Source of the DNA: Brevibacterium linens ATCC 9172
GTDB lineage: Bacteria; Actinomycetota; Actinomycetes; Actinomycetales; Brevibacteriaceae
NCBI RefSeq assembly: GCF_900169165.1
Contig: NZ_FXYY01000001.1
Span: 286,230-350,229, forward strand
Reading direction: 5' to 3'
DNA: 64,000 bases
Part shown: one piece after another, positions 58,021 through 64,000 of the stretch
Layout of the letters: every line of letters begins with the position of its first letter
How positions within the stretch are numbered: position 1 is the first letter of the stretch
Translations under genes and position numbers: made by a program
Notes under the pieces: model-generated
What the model saw: only the letters and a program-made list of their open reading frames with translations
What the model was told of the DNA's origin: nothing
Database searches by the model: none

Positions 58021-58779
58021 ATGGGAATTCTTGACGGAAAGCGCATTCTCGTCACCGGCGTGCTCACCGAGGCGTCGATCGCCTTCGCCGCTGCTCGCAT
58101 CGCCCAGGAGCAGGGAGCCGAGGTCATCCTCTCGAGCTTCGGCCGCCAGATGAAGATCACTCAGGTGATCGCCGAACGTCTGCCGCAGACCCCGCAGGTC
58201 ATCGAACTCGACGCCACGAACGAAGAGGATCTGAACGCCCTGCCCGAGCGCCTCGGCGGCAACATCGACGGAATCGTCCACGCCATCGCCTTCGCCCCGA
58301 AGGACGCCCTCGGCGGGGTCTTCCTCGACACCCCGTGGGACTCCGTGTCCGCGGCTATCCACGTCTCCGCGTATTCGCTCAAGGCCATCGCCGTGGCCGC
58401 GAAGCCCGTGCTCAACAAGGGCGCCGGAATCGTCGGGCTGACCTTCGATGCGACGATCTCCTGGCCGGTCTACGACTGGATGGGTGTGGCCAAGGCCGCC
58501 TTCGAATCGACCGCCCGCTACCTCGCGAAGTACGTCGGCGAAGACGGTGTGCGCGTCAACCTCGTCTCGGCGGGACCGCTGAAGACCACCGCCGCCACCT
58601 CCATCCCCGGTTTCGGAACGCTCGAAGACATGTGGGGCGACCGCGCACCCCTGGGTTGGGACCAGAAGGACACCACCCCTGCCGGCAAGGCCATCGTCGC
58701 TCTGCTCTCCGACTGGTTCCCCGCCACCACCGGCGAGATGATCCACGTCGACGGCGGATTCCACTCCACCGGAGCCTGA
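58021..58779 (+). CDS. fabI: Enoyl-ACP reductase FabI (InhA-like)
   Basis: NADH-dependent reductase completing each fatty acid elongation cycle, 252 aa. ILVTGVLTEASIAFAAARI is the atypical SDR dinucleotide loop of FabI; VHAIAFAPKDALGGVFLD and the catalytic Tyr-x6-Lys in WPVYDWMGVAKAAFESTARY follow. LVSAGPLKTTAATSIPGF is the substrate loop. The segment YDWMGVAK resembles mycobacterial InhA, the isoniazid and triclosan target. AAAGGA lies 5 nt before ATG 58021. Confidence 0.96.
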   Translation: MGILDGKRILVTGVLTEASIAFAAARIAQEQGAEVILSSFGRQMKITQVIAERLPQTPQVIELDATNEEDLNALPERLGGNIDGIVHAIAFAPKDALGGVFLDTPWDSVSAAIHVSAYSLKAIAVAAKPVLNKGAGIVGLTFDATISWPVYDWMGVAKAAFESTARYLAKYVGEDGVRVNLVSAGPLKTTAATSIPGFGTLEDMWGDRAPLGWDQKDTTPAGKAIVALLSDWFPATTGEMIHVDGGFHSTGA

Positions 58780-58787
58780 GACAGCCC

Positions 58788-59294
58788 ATGCCTGTGCTCA
58801 TCCTCGCCCGCCACGCCAAGGCGGAAGCGCATGGTCCCACCGATTTCGAACGGTCCCTGGATGCGAAGGGCCTGGCTCAGGCCGTCGAGGCCGGAGCCGA
58901 GATCGCCGAGCGCTGGTCACCCGATGTGGCCATCGCCTCGGCAGCCCGGCGCACCGTGCAGACCGGTCAGGCCGTCGTCGAAGCGGTCAACCGCGCTTAT
59001 GGCCGAAACCTTGACGAACCGGGTGGGCTGACCTTGCGTGAGGATCCCTCGTTGTACTCCGGGTCCGTCGAGGACTGGCTGGATGCGATCAATTCGATTC
59101 CCGCGGATGCGCAGTGCGCGTATATCGTGGGCCACCAGCCGACCGTCGCCGAGGTGGTCGGTCACCTCAATCCGGAAGGCGGGGTTCCGGATGCGTTCCG
59201 TCCCTCCTCGATCGCGGTCTTCGACCTCGAGGGCTGGGACGTGGAGCCGGGACACTATCCTGCCCCGCAGATCAGAGTCTTCCACGGAGTCTGA
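58788..59294 (+). CDS. SixA-like histidine phosphatase
   Basis: 168-aa histidine phosphatase superfamily protein. The nucleophile H9 is in LILARHAKAEAHG (RHA variant, as in SixA), with RTVQTGQAVVEAV and the second His in YIVGHQPTVAEVVGHL. E. coli SixA dephosphorylates phosphohistidine proteins of the PTS; the target here is unknown. It starts 8 nt after fabI, so it is probably co-transcribed, and ends at a strong terminator. Confidence 0.9.
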   Translation: MPVLILARHAKAEAHGPTDFERSLDAKGLAQAVEAGAEIAERWSPDVAIASAARRTVQTGQAVVEAVNRAYGRNLDEPGGLTLREDPSLYSGSVEDWLDAINSIPADAQCAYIVGHQPTVAEVVGHLNPEGGVPDAFRPSSIAVFDLEGWDVEPGHYPAPQIRVFHGV

Positions 59295-59319
59295 GCACTC
59301 CGTCTGACCGACGCGATCC

Positions 59320-59368
59320 AAGACGCCTGTGGCGCTGACGAACCGTTCGTCAGCGCCACAGGCGTCTT
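59320..59368. terminator. Bidirectional terminator between sixA and serB
   Basis: A near-perfect 23-bp stem (59320-59342 with 59346-59368), 3-nt loop, between convergent genes. Confidence 0.8.
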
Positions 59369-59418
59369 CGGTCAGTCAGCGGTCTATGGCACCGGTGCCA
59401 CGCCCTCGAAGGGATCGC

Positions 59419-60096
59419 TCACCCGTCTGCACGGGCAGCCACAAGATCGATCACGGCTCGCAGGTCACGTGTCTCCACGGACGCGTCTGCTGCGGCGACG
59501 AGAGCCGGCTTCGCACAGAAGGCGACTCCGAGACCGGCGGCCTCGATCATGCCGATGTCATTGGCGCCGTCCCCGACCGCCACCGAGGCGGCACGATCGT
59601 ATCCGCCGGCAGCGAGCAGATCCTCGAAGATCTCGGCCTTGGCGCTCGGGTCGATGACACGGCCGTTCGTCCGCCCGGTCAGCTTCCCGTCGTCGATGTC
59701 GAGTCCGTTGGCGAAGACGTCGGTGATGCCCAGCTGTGCGGCGACGGGAGCGATGATGGCGGTGAAGCCGCCGGAGACCAAGGCCACCTGACCACCTGAG
59801 GTGTGCACCGCCGAGACCAGGTCGGCGGCCCCCTCGGTGAGGGTGATCTGCTCCCGCACCTCATCGAGCACGGTCTCCGGCAGCCCGGTCAGCAGGGCGA
59901 CTCGTTCGGCCAGGGATTCGGCGAAGTCGAGCTCACCGGCCATGGCGCGTTCGGTGATGTCGGCGACCTGGTCTCCGACCCCGGCATGGGCGGCGATGAG
60001 GTCGATGACCTCTTCGTTGATGAACGTCGAGTCGACGTCCATGACGAGCAGCTGGACGGGAATCTGGGAGGCGGTGGCTTCAGGCGTCTCATTCAC
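59419..60096 (-). CDS. serB: Phosphoserine phosphatase
   Basis: HAD-family enzyme making serine from phosphoserine, 225 aa, catalytic domain only with no ACT domain. Motif I LLVMDVDSTFINEEVIDLIA (nucleophile D20, acid D22), motif II ALVSGGF, motif III Lys in DPSAKAEIF, motif IV VAVGDGANDIGMIEAAGLGV. The GTG start overlaps the stop of the upstream gene (GTGA). Confidence 0.94.
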   Translation of the reverse strand: MNETPEATASQIPVQLLVMDVDSTFINEEVIDLIAAHAGVGDQVADITERAMAGELDFAESLAERVALLTGLPETVLDEVREQITLTEGAADLVSAVHTSGGQVALVSGGFTAIIAPVAAQLGITDVFANGLDIDDGKLTGRTNGRVIDPSAKAEIFEDLLAAGGYDRAASVAVGDGANDIGMIEAAGLGVAFCAKPALVAAADASVETRDLRAVIDLVAARADG

Positions 60097-60827
60097 CCCT
60101 TCATCGTAGCCACAGCCATGATGTAGTCCGCGGCAGCGGGGTGCAGCTGAGACAGCAGCGCTCCGAACTCGGCCGGCGCGACCGTCGCAGGGGCGAGCAC
60201 GCTGCGCATCCGGTGGTGGATGTCGAGGGCGGCGTAGATCGCTCGGGAATCCGCCTCGGTGGGGATGAGTCGGGAGATCGGATGCAGCGTCGACAGCTCC
60301 TCCTGCCAGTCGCGCCACGGTCCCTGCTGCCAGTCCTCGGGGACGTCGATGGTCTCGATGAGGCGCAGCCCTTCCATCACCAGCAGCCGCAGCCGCCGCA
60401 GCGCCTCCGGAGCGGTTCCGACCGTGACGGGGCGGAAGATGGTGGGCGCACACGCGAGGATCTCGACGTTCGCCTCGGCGCCGATGAGGGCGATCGCCGC
60501 CTGTTCGTCGCCGCGGTGGAGGACGACGGGGGCGGTGTGGCGTCCGACCTTCGTCCGGGCGGCGCGATCGACCGGGGGAGTCGTGTGCGACAGGGATGGG
60601 TGGTGGAGCGCCAAGCGCGCATGGGTGATTCCGGCGGCGGCCGCCTCGGCGATGAACAGGAGCAGGCCGGTGGGGACGGACGAGGCGAAGACCTCATCGG
60701 CGACGATGAGAGGAACATCACGGTCATCGTCGAGGAAGGCAGAGGTCACCTCGTCAGGGGGCAGGGTCGAGCGCAGTCGGTGGTTGAGTGCCAGGGTCAG
60801 CAGCAGTGAGTCGGTCGTCAGGTCCAT
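60093..60827 (-). CDS. Unrecognised 244-aa protein coupled to serB
   Basis: No family recognised. Soluble, Leu/Ala-rich, with segments SLLLTLALNHRLRSTLPPDE, VPLIVADEVFASSVPTGLLL and GLRLIETIDVPEDWQQGPWR. It overlaps serB by 4 bases. It is divergent from the ABC ATPase gene, and TATCCT lies 8 nt before its ATG. There are no transmembrane helices or obvious catalytic motif. The reading frame is clean and codon use is like the neighbours, so I take it as a real gene. Confidence 0.75.
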   Translation of the reverse strand: MDLTTDSLLLTLALNHRLRSTLPPDEVTSAFLDDDRDVPLIVADEVFASSVPTGLLLFIAEAAAAGITHARLALHHPSLSHTTPPVDRAARTKVGRHTAPVVLHRGDEQAAIALIGAEANVEILACAPTIFRPVTVGTAPEALRRLRLLVMEGLRLIETIDVPEDWQQGPWRDWQEELSTLHPISRLIPTEADSRAIYAALDIHHRMRSVLAPATVAPAEFGALLSQLHPAAADYIMAVATMKG

Positions 60828-60835
60828 GTCGAACC

Positions 60836-60863
60836 AGGATAGACGGCTCGACTGCGATAGAGT
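60836..60863. promoter_or_regulatory. Divergent -10 boxes between the serB-side gene and the ABC ATPase gene
   Basis: Minus strand TATCCT (60836-60841) 8 nt before ATG 60827, and plus strand TAGAGT (60858-60863) 8 nt before ATG 60872. Both would give leaders of at most a few bases. The 44-bp intergenic region leaves little room for other elements. Confidence 0.4.
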
Positions 60864-60871
60864 CTGAGGAT

Positions 60872-61657
60872 ATGAGTGAAGTCCTGAATCTGGATTCTGT
60901 GTCCGTGCGCCGGGGGACCAATTTCCTCCTCGACGATTTCTCGCTGACCGTCGCCGAAGGCGAGCACTGGGCGGTGCTCGGACCCAACGGTGCGGGCAAG
61001 ACGACCCTGCTCGAACTCGCGGCCGGTCGTATGCATCCGACGAAGGGGACCGTCAGCATCCTCGAGGAGCAGCTCGGGCGCGTCGACGTGTTCGAACTGC
61101 GGCCGCGCATCGGCTATGCTTCGACGATTCTGGCCAACCGCATTCCCAGTTCAGAAGCGGTCCTCGACACCGTGCTCACCGCCGCGTACGGCGTCACCGG
61201 ACGCTGGGTGGAGGAATACGAGCAGGACGACATCGACCGCGCCCGCGATCTGCTGGCCGCGTTCCACATCACACATCTGGCCGATCGCACCTTCGGCACA
61301 CTGTCCGAGGGTGAACGCAAGCGAGTGCAGATCGCGCGTGCACTCATGACCGACCCGGAGCTGCTGCTGCTCGACGAGCCGGCCTCCGGACTCGACTTCG
61401 GCGGGCGTGAGGAGCTGCTCGGTGCGCTCTCGGAGATCCTCTCGTCGAAATGGGCGCCGGCCACGATCATGGTCACCCATCATGTCGAGGAGATCCCGGA
61501 GGGCATCACGCATGTGCTCCTGCTGTCCGAGGGCACCGATCTGGCCGCTGGTCCGATCGAGGAGACCCTGACGGCGGAGAACCTTGCGGCGACCTTCGGC
61601 ATCGACGTCAAGCTCACCCGGGACGGTCAGCGCTACCACGCACGTTCCGCCCTCTGA
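60872..61657 (+). CDS. Stand-alone ABC ATPase (YlmA/ModF-like)
   Basis: 261 aa, one ABC domain. Walker A AVLGPNGAGKTTLLELAAGR, signature LSEGERKRVQIARALM (LSEGE, not LSGGE), Walker B LLLLDEPASGLDFGG and MVTHHVEEIP. The LSEGE signature and C-terminal ending are typical of YlmA-type cytoplasmic ABC proteins with no known permease. The next gene, 2 nt downstream, is a TSUP permease, which normally works without an ATPase, so partnership is doubtful. Confidence 0.9.
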   Translation: MSEVLNLDSVSVRRGTNFLLDDFSLTVAEGEHWAVLGPNGAGKTTLLELAAGRMHPTKGTVSILEEQLGRVDVFELRPRIGYASTILANRIPSSEAVLDTVLTAAYGVTGRWVEEYEQDDIDRARDLLAAFHITHLADRTFGTLSEGERKRVQIARALMTDPELLLLDEPASGLDFGGREELLGALSEILSSKWAPATIMVTHHVEEIPEGITHVLLLSEGTDLAAGPIEETLTAENLAATFGIDVKLTRDGQRYHARSAL

Positions 61658-61659
61658 GC

Positions 61660-62496
61660 ATGGAGTTCCTGGCGAATCTGAGCCTTGAGCCGTGGCAGAT
61701 CCTCCTGGTCATCGTCGCCGGAATCGCTGCGGGAGGCATCAACGCCGTCGTCGGCTCCGGAACGCTCATCACCTTCCCGGCGCTCGTCGCCTTCGGAGTA
61801 CCGCCGGTGGTGTCGACGATGAGCAACGCGGTGGGGCTCATCCCCGGCAACATCGCCTCCTCGTTCGGATACCGTGAAGAGCTGCGGGGGCAGTGGAAGC
61901 GGATCCTCGGATTCGTTCCCGCCTCTCTGCTCGGGTCGCTGACCGGGGCGTATCTGCTGCTGCACCTGCCCGAGGACGCGTTCGAGACGATCGTGCCGGT
62001 CCTCCTCGTCGTGGCTCTGATCATGGTCGTGGGGCAGCCGTATCTCTCCCGCTACCTGAAGAGCCGGTCCCTGCGCCGTGCCGAGGCCTCCGGGGTCGAA
62101 CATCGGGCCGCCTCGGCGGGGGATCGCCTGTCCACCGGCCGGTACATCGCCGTGCTCACCGTCGTCTTCCTCACCGCAATCTACGGCGGCTACTTCGCGG
62201 CCGCCCAGGGCATCATCCTCATCGCCCTGCTCGGTCTGCTGCTGCCCGATGATCTGCAGCGACTCAATGGGCTGAAGAACGTCCTCGTCCTCGTCGTCAA
62301 TACGGTTTCGGCGAGCACGTACATCATCGTCGGCCACGACCGGATCAACTGGATCGCCGTCGTCTGCATCGCCATCGGCTCCCTCATCGGCGGGTACTAC
62401 GGCGCCCGTATCGGGCGGAAGTTCTCGCCGGTGCTGCTGCGCGCCGTGATCGTGGCCCTCGGCCTCGTGGCGATCTGGAGGATCCTCACACTGTGA
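61660..62496 (+). CDS. TSUP (TauE/SafE) family anion permease
   Basis: 278 aa with eight predicted helices in two repeats: IAAGGINAVVGSGTLITFPA with PGNIASSFGYREEL, and TAIYGGYFAAAQGIILIALL with LNGLKNVLVLVVNTVSA. The family moves sulfite, sulfoacetate, sulfolactate or related anions across the membrane; the substrate cannot be told here. It starts 2 nt after the ABC ATPase stop and lacks its own ribosome site. Confidence 0.9.
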   Translation: MEFLANLSLEPWQILLVIVAGIAAGGINAVVGSGTLITFPALVAFGVPPVVSTMSNAVGLIPGNIASSFGYREELRGQWKRILGFVPASLLGSLTGAYLLLHLPEDAFETIVPVLLVVALIMVVGQPYLSRYLKSRSLRRAEASGVEHRAASAGDRLSTGRYIAVLTVVFLTAIYGGYFAAAQGIILIALLGLLLPDDLQRLNGLKNVLVLVVNTVSASTYIIVGHDRINWIAVVCIAIGSLIGGYYGARIGRKFSPVLLRAVIVALGLVAIWRILTL

Positions 62497-62509
62497 ACGG
62501 AAGTGCGCT

Positions 62510-63439
62510 GTGAATACTCCGGCCAAGGCTCCCATGACTCGGCAGCAGATCATCGACCGGTCCGCTGAACTCGGGATCGCCGTCGAACGTCTGCGCTTCT
62601 TCGACGAAGCAGATCTGGCCGTCGGCGGCTTGGATGAGATGCGCGACTATACGCAGCTGACCGATGTCGCCCTGCGCAGCGTGCGCGAACCGGCCGAGGG
62701 GCTGTTCATCGCCGAATCCTCGAAGATCATCCGCCGCGCTCATGCCGTCGGAATGCCGCCCCGGTCGTTCCTGACCAGCCCGAAATGGCTGTTCGACTTG
62801 GCCGACATCATCTCTGAAAGCGATGTGCCGATCTTCATCGGCACGGATTCCGCGGTCGAAACACTGACCGGATTCCACCTCCACCGAGGTGCGCTGGCCG
62901 CGATGGCCCGACCTGTCCTTGCCACGGTCGCCTCCCTGATCGCCGATGCCAGGCGCCTCGTCGTCATCGAGGACATCGTCGATCATACGAACGTCGGTGC
63001 CATCTTCCGCTCTGCGGCAGCATTCGGCGCCGATGCCGTGCTCGTGACCCCGCGCTGTGCCGATCCGCTCTACCGCCGGTCGATCCGCGTGTCGATGGGC
63101 ACGGTCTTCCAAGTCCCATGGACCCGCGTCGAGTCCTGGCCCGCCGGGATCGCTGAGCTCCAGGACGCCGGATTCCATGTGGCGGCTCTGGCGCTCGATG
63201 ATGATTCGGTGAGCCTGCGCGAGTTCGCCGCCACCGCACCCGAGCGCACCGCTGTCGTCTTCGGCACCGAAGGCGACGGACTGAAGAGATCGACGATCGC
63301 CGCCTGCGACTCGACCGTGATGATCCCCATGAGCGGGGGAGTGGACTCCCTCAACGTTGCGGCCGCCTCGGCGGTCACCTGCTTCGCCCTGCAGGACGAG
63401 CGAATTGTGTCATCAGCGCACTCTAACGTGTCCTTATGA
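62510..63439 (+). CDS. SpoU/TrmH family RNA 2'-O-methyltransferase
   Basis: 309 aa. N-terminal L30e-like substrate-binding domain (GLFIAESSKIIRRAHAVGM) and the C-terminal knotted SPOUT domain: VVIEDIVDHTNVGAIFRSAA (motif 1), AVVFGTEGDGLKRSTIAACD (motif 2) and VMIPMSGGVDSLNVAAASAV (motif 3). The target nucleotide in rRNA or tRNA is unknown. GTG 62510 has GGAAG 7 nt upstream. The stop overlaps the rhuM start (ATGA). Confidence 0.93.
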   Translation: MNTPAKAPMTRQQIIDRSAELGIAVERLRFFDEADLAVGGLDEMRDYTQLTDVALRSVREPAEGLFIAESSKIIRRAHAVGMPPRSFLTSPKWLFDLADIISESDVPIFIGTDSAVETLTGFHLHRGALAAMARPVLATVASLIADARRLVVIEDIVDHTNVGAIFRSAAAFGADAVLVTPRCADPLYRRSIRVSMGTVFQVPWTRVESWPAGIAELQDAGFHVAALALDDDSVSLREFAATAPERTAVVFGTEGDGLKRSTIAACDSTVMIPMSGGVDSLNVAAASAVTCFALQDERIVSSAHSNVSL

Positions 63440-63936
63440 GCAATTCGATTGAGCTGTATACGACCGCTGACGGTGACACCGCGCTCGAGGTGGGCACTGA
63501 TTCCGATACCGTTTGGCTGACACGGCATCAGCTTTCGCATCTGTTCGGACGTGATGTGAAGACGATCGGCAAACATATCAACAACGCTCTGCGGGAGGAA
63601 CTCGACGGTGAGCCAACTGTCGCAAAATTTGCGACAGTTCAAAAAGAAGGCGCCCGAACCGTCACACGTATGGTTGAACACTACAGTCTCGACATGGTCC
63701 TGTCGGTGGGATTTCGAGTGAAGTCGTCGGAAGGAGTGCGATTTCGCCGTTGGGCAAACGATGTCCTTCATCGCTATGCGATCGAAGGAGCCGCCGTCAA
63801 CCAACGGCGGTTGTCAGAATTGGGAAAGATTGTCAGCGTGCTGACGAGGTCGCAGGACGAATCGGTTGCGGGGGGGGGGTGCCCCTATGTTTTAAGTCAA
63901 GGGGCAACGACTAGTTTCTTCAAGAATATTCGGTAG
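63436..63936 (+). pseudogene. rhuM: RhuM family protein, C-terminally disrupted
   Basis: Residues 1-144 match RhuM, a DNA-binding-like protein first seen on a Salmonella pathogenicity island: VWLTRHQLSHLFGRDVKTIG, VAKFATVQKEG, VEHYSLDMVLSVGFRVKSSE, FRRWANDVLHRYAIEGAAVN and RRLSELGKIVSVLTRSQDES. Full proteins are about 330 aa. Here the family likeness ends at a run of ten Gs (63870-63879), after which 19 unrelated codons lead to a stop. It is placed, with ATGA overlap, behind the RNA methyltransferase gene. Probably inactive through an insertion or frameshift; the function of RhuM is itself unknown. Confidence 0.75.
63615..63639 (+). repeat. 25-bp palindrome within rhuM coding sequence
   Basis: Perfect 12-bp arms AACTGTCGCAAA and TTTGCGACAGTT around one central A. 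It encodes the conserved TVAKFATV segment. Confidence 0.7.
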
Positions 63937-64000
63937 GAGTCGAAAGGCAGGGATGATCGGTCTGGGAACCAGCTCCCGGACTGATCTGGTACTCCGCTAC
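63870..64000. mobile_element. Possible end of an inserted element after the poly-G run
   Basis: After the ten Gs the sequence becomes AT-richer than the rest and unrelated to rhuM. It contains TGCCCC (63880-63885) and GGGGCA (63901-63906) as an inverted repeat. The abrupt loss of similarity inside a gene suggests an insertion sequence boundary; no transposase or second end is in the window. Confidence 0.35.
63953..64000 (+). CDS. Possible start of an ORF running off the window
   Basis: ATG at 63953, preceded by AAAGGCAGGG, opens a frame of 16 codons (MIGLGTSSRTDLVLRY) up to the window end. Too short to identify; it would be consistent with the first gene of an inserted element. Confidence 0.25.
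   Translation, partial: MIGLGTSSRTDLVLRY

Noticed and set aside
60872..62496. ABC ATPase plus TSUP permease as one ATP-driven transporter
   Set aside because: TSUP proteins are secondary carriers and the ATPase has the LSEGE signature of stand-alone proteins. The 2-nt spacing alone does not show a complex.

Overview
The window is a 64 kb piece of a high-GC actinobacterial chromosome. The gene set (whiA, sufR-led suf operon, InhA-type enoyl reductase, SpoU/GT-C proteins, ANTAR regulator, CoaE-GrpB fusion) and the dense high-GC coding point to Micrococcales. A Brevibacterium-like organism is my best inference from overall resemblance, not from a marker that proves it. Almost everything is core chromosome. 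The only accessory-looking sequence is the last ~600 bases. From memory of the M. tuberculosis map, two blocks recur here in the same order: pyk-ANTAR regulator-polA-rpsA-coaE-uvrB-uvrA, and uvrC-rapZ-yvcK-whiA-gap-pgk-tpi-secG-tal-tkt-ctaB-ctaA-ABC-suf-fabG-inhA. In this genome they are joined at the uvrA/uvrC junction.

Layout. 1-5.3 kb: gltB (5' end cut by the window) and gltD, glutamate synthase. 5.4-6.9 kb: pyruvate kinase. 7.1-8.5 kb: a DAACS-family symporter with altered cation-site residues, followed by an acetyltransferase gene remnant and tRNA-Leu(CAA). 9.2-13.1 kb: an ANTAR response regulator, a hotdog thioesterase and polA. 13.2-18.8 kb: a methyltransferase, rpsA, a GT-C-like membrane protein and coaE. 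18.9-30.1 kb: uvrB, a riboswitch-controlled TerC manganese exporter, a YciI protein, a DUF3516 helicase, uvrA and uvrC. 30.1-36.4 kb: rapZ-yvcK-whiA and gap-pgk-tpiA-secG, nearly all overlapping or a few bases apart. 36.5-41.3 kb, minus strand: tkt-tal-pgi, without the zwf-opcA-pgl genes that often accompany them. 41.5-46.2 kb: a four-TM protein and ctaB, then (minus strand) ABC exporter, ctaA and a VOC protein. 46.3-52.9 kb: sufR-B-D-Rieske-C-S-U-T. 53.1-57.1 kb: RNase HI with an extra C-terminal domain, an ABC-F protein, and the minus-strand trio DUF3099, small Cys protein and SURF1. 57.2-60.8 kb: fabG-fabI-sixA, then serB and an unknown protein on the minus strand. 60.9-64 kb: an ABC ATPase, a TSUP permease, a SpoU RNA methyltransferase and a rhuM gene that breaks off at a run of ten Gs.

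How it works together. The window holds nitrogen assimilation (GltBD), lower glycolysis (Gap, Pgk, TpiA, Pgi, Pyk), the non-oxidative pentose phosphate path, heme A and cytochrome oxidase maturation (CtaB, CtaA, SURF1), Fe-S assembly under apparent iron and Fe-S control, nucleotide excision repair (UvrA, UvrB, UvrC, PolA) and type II fatty acid synthesis.

Regulatory signals read directly from the bases include a yybP-ykoY riboswitch, a DtxR/IdeR-like box plus a perfect palindrome at the suf promoter, a set of genes whose start codon lies 6-7 nt after a TAnnnT -10 box (probable leaderless mRNAs), divergent promoters at tkt sharing a 14-nt motif, and ten or so strong hairpin terminators, most of them between convergent genes. 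No CRISPR array, rRNA or prophage is visible.
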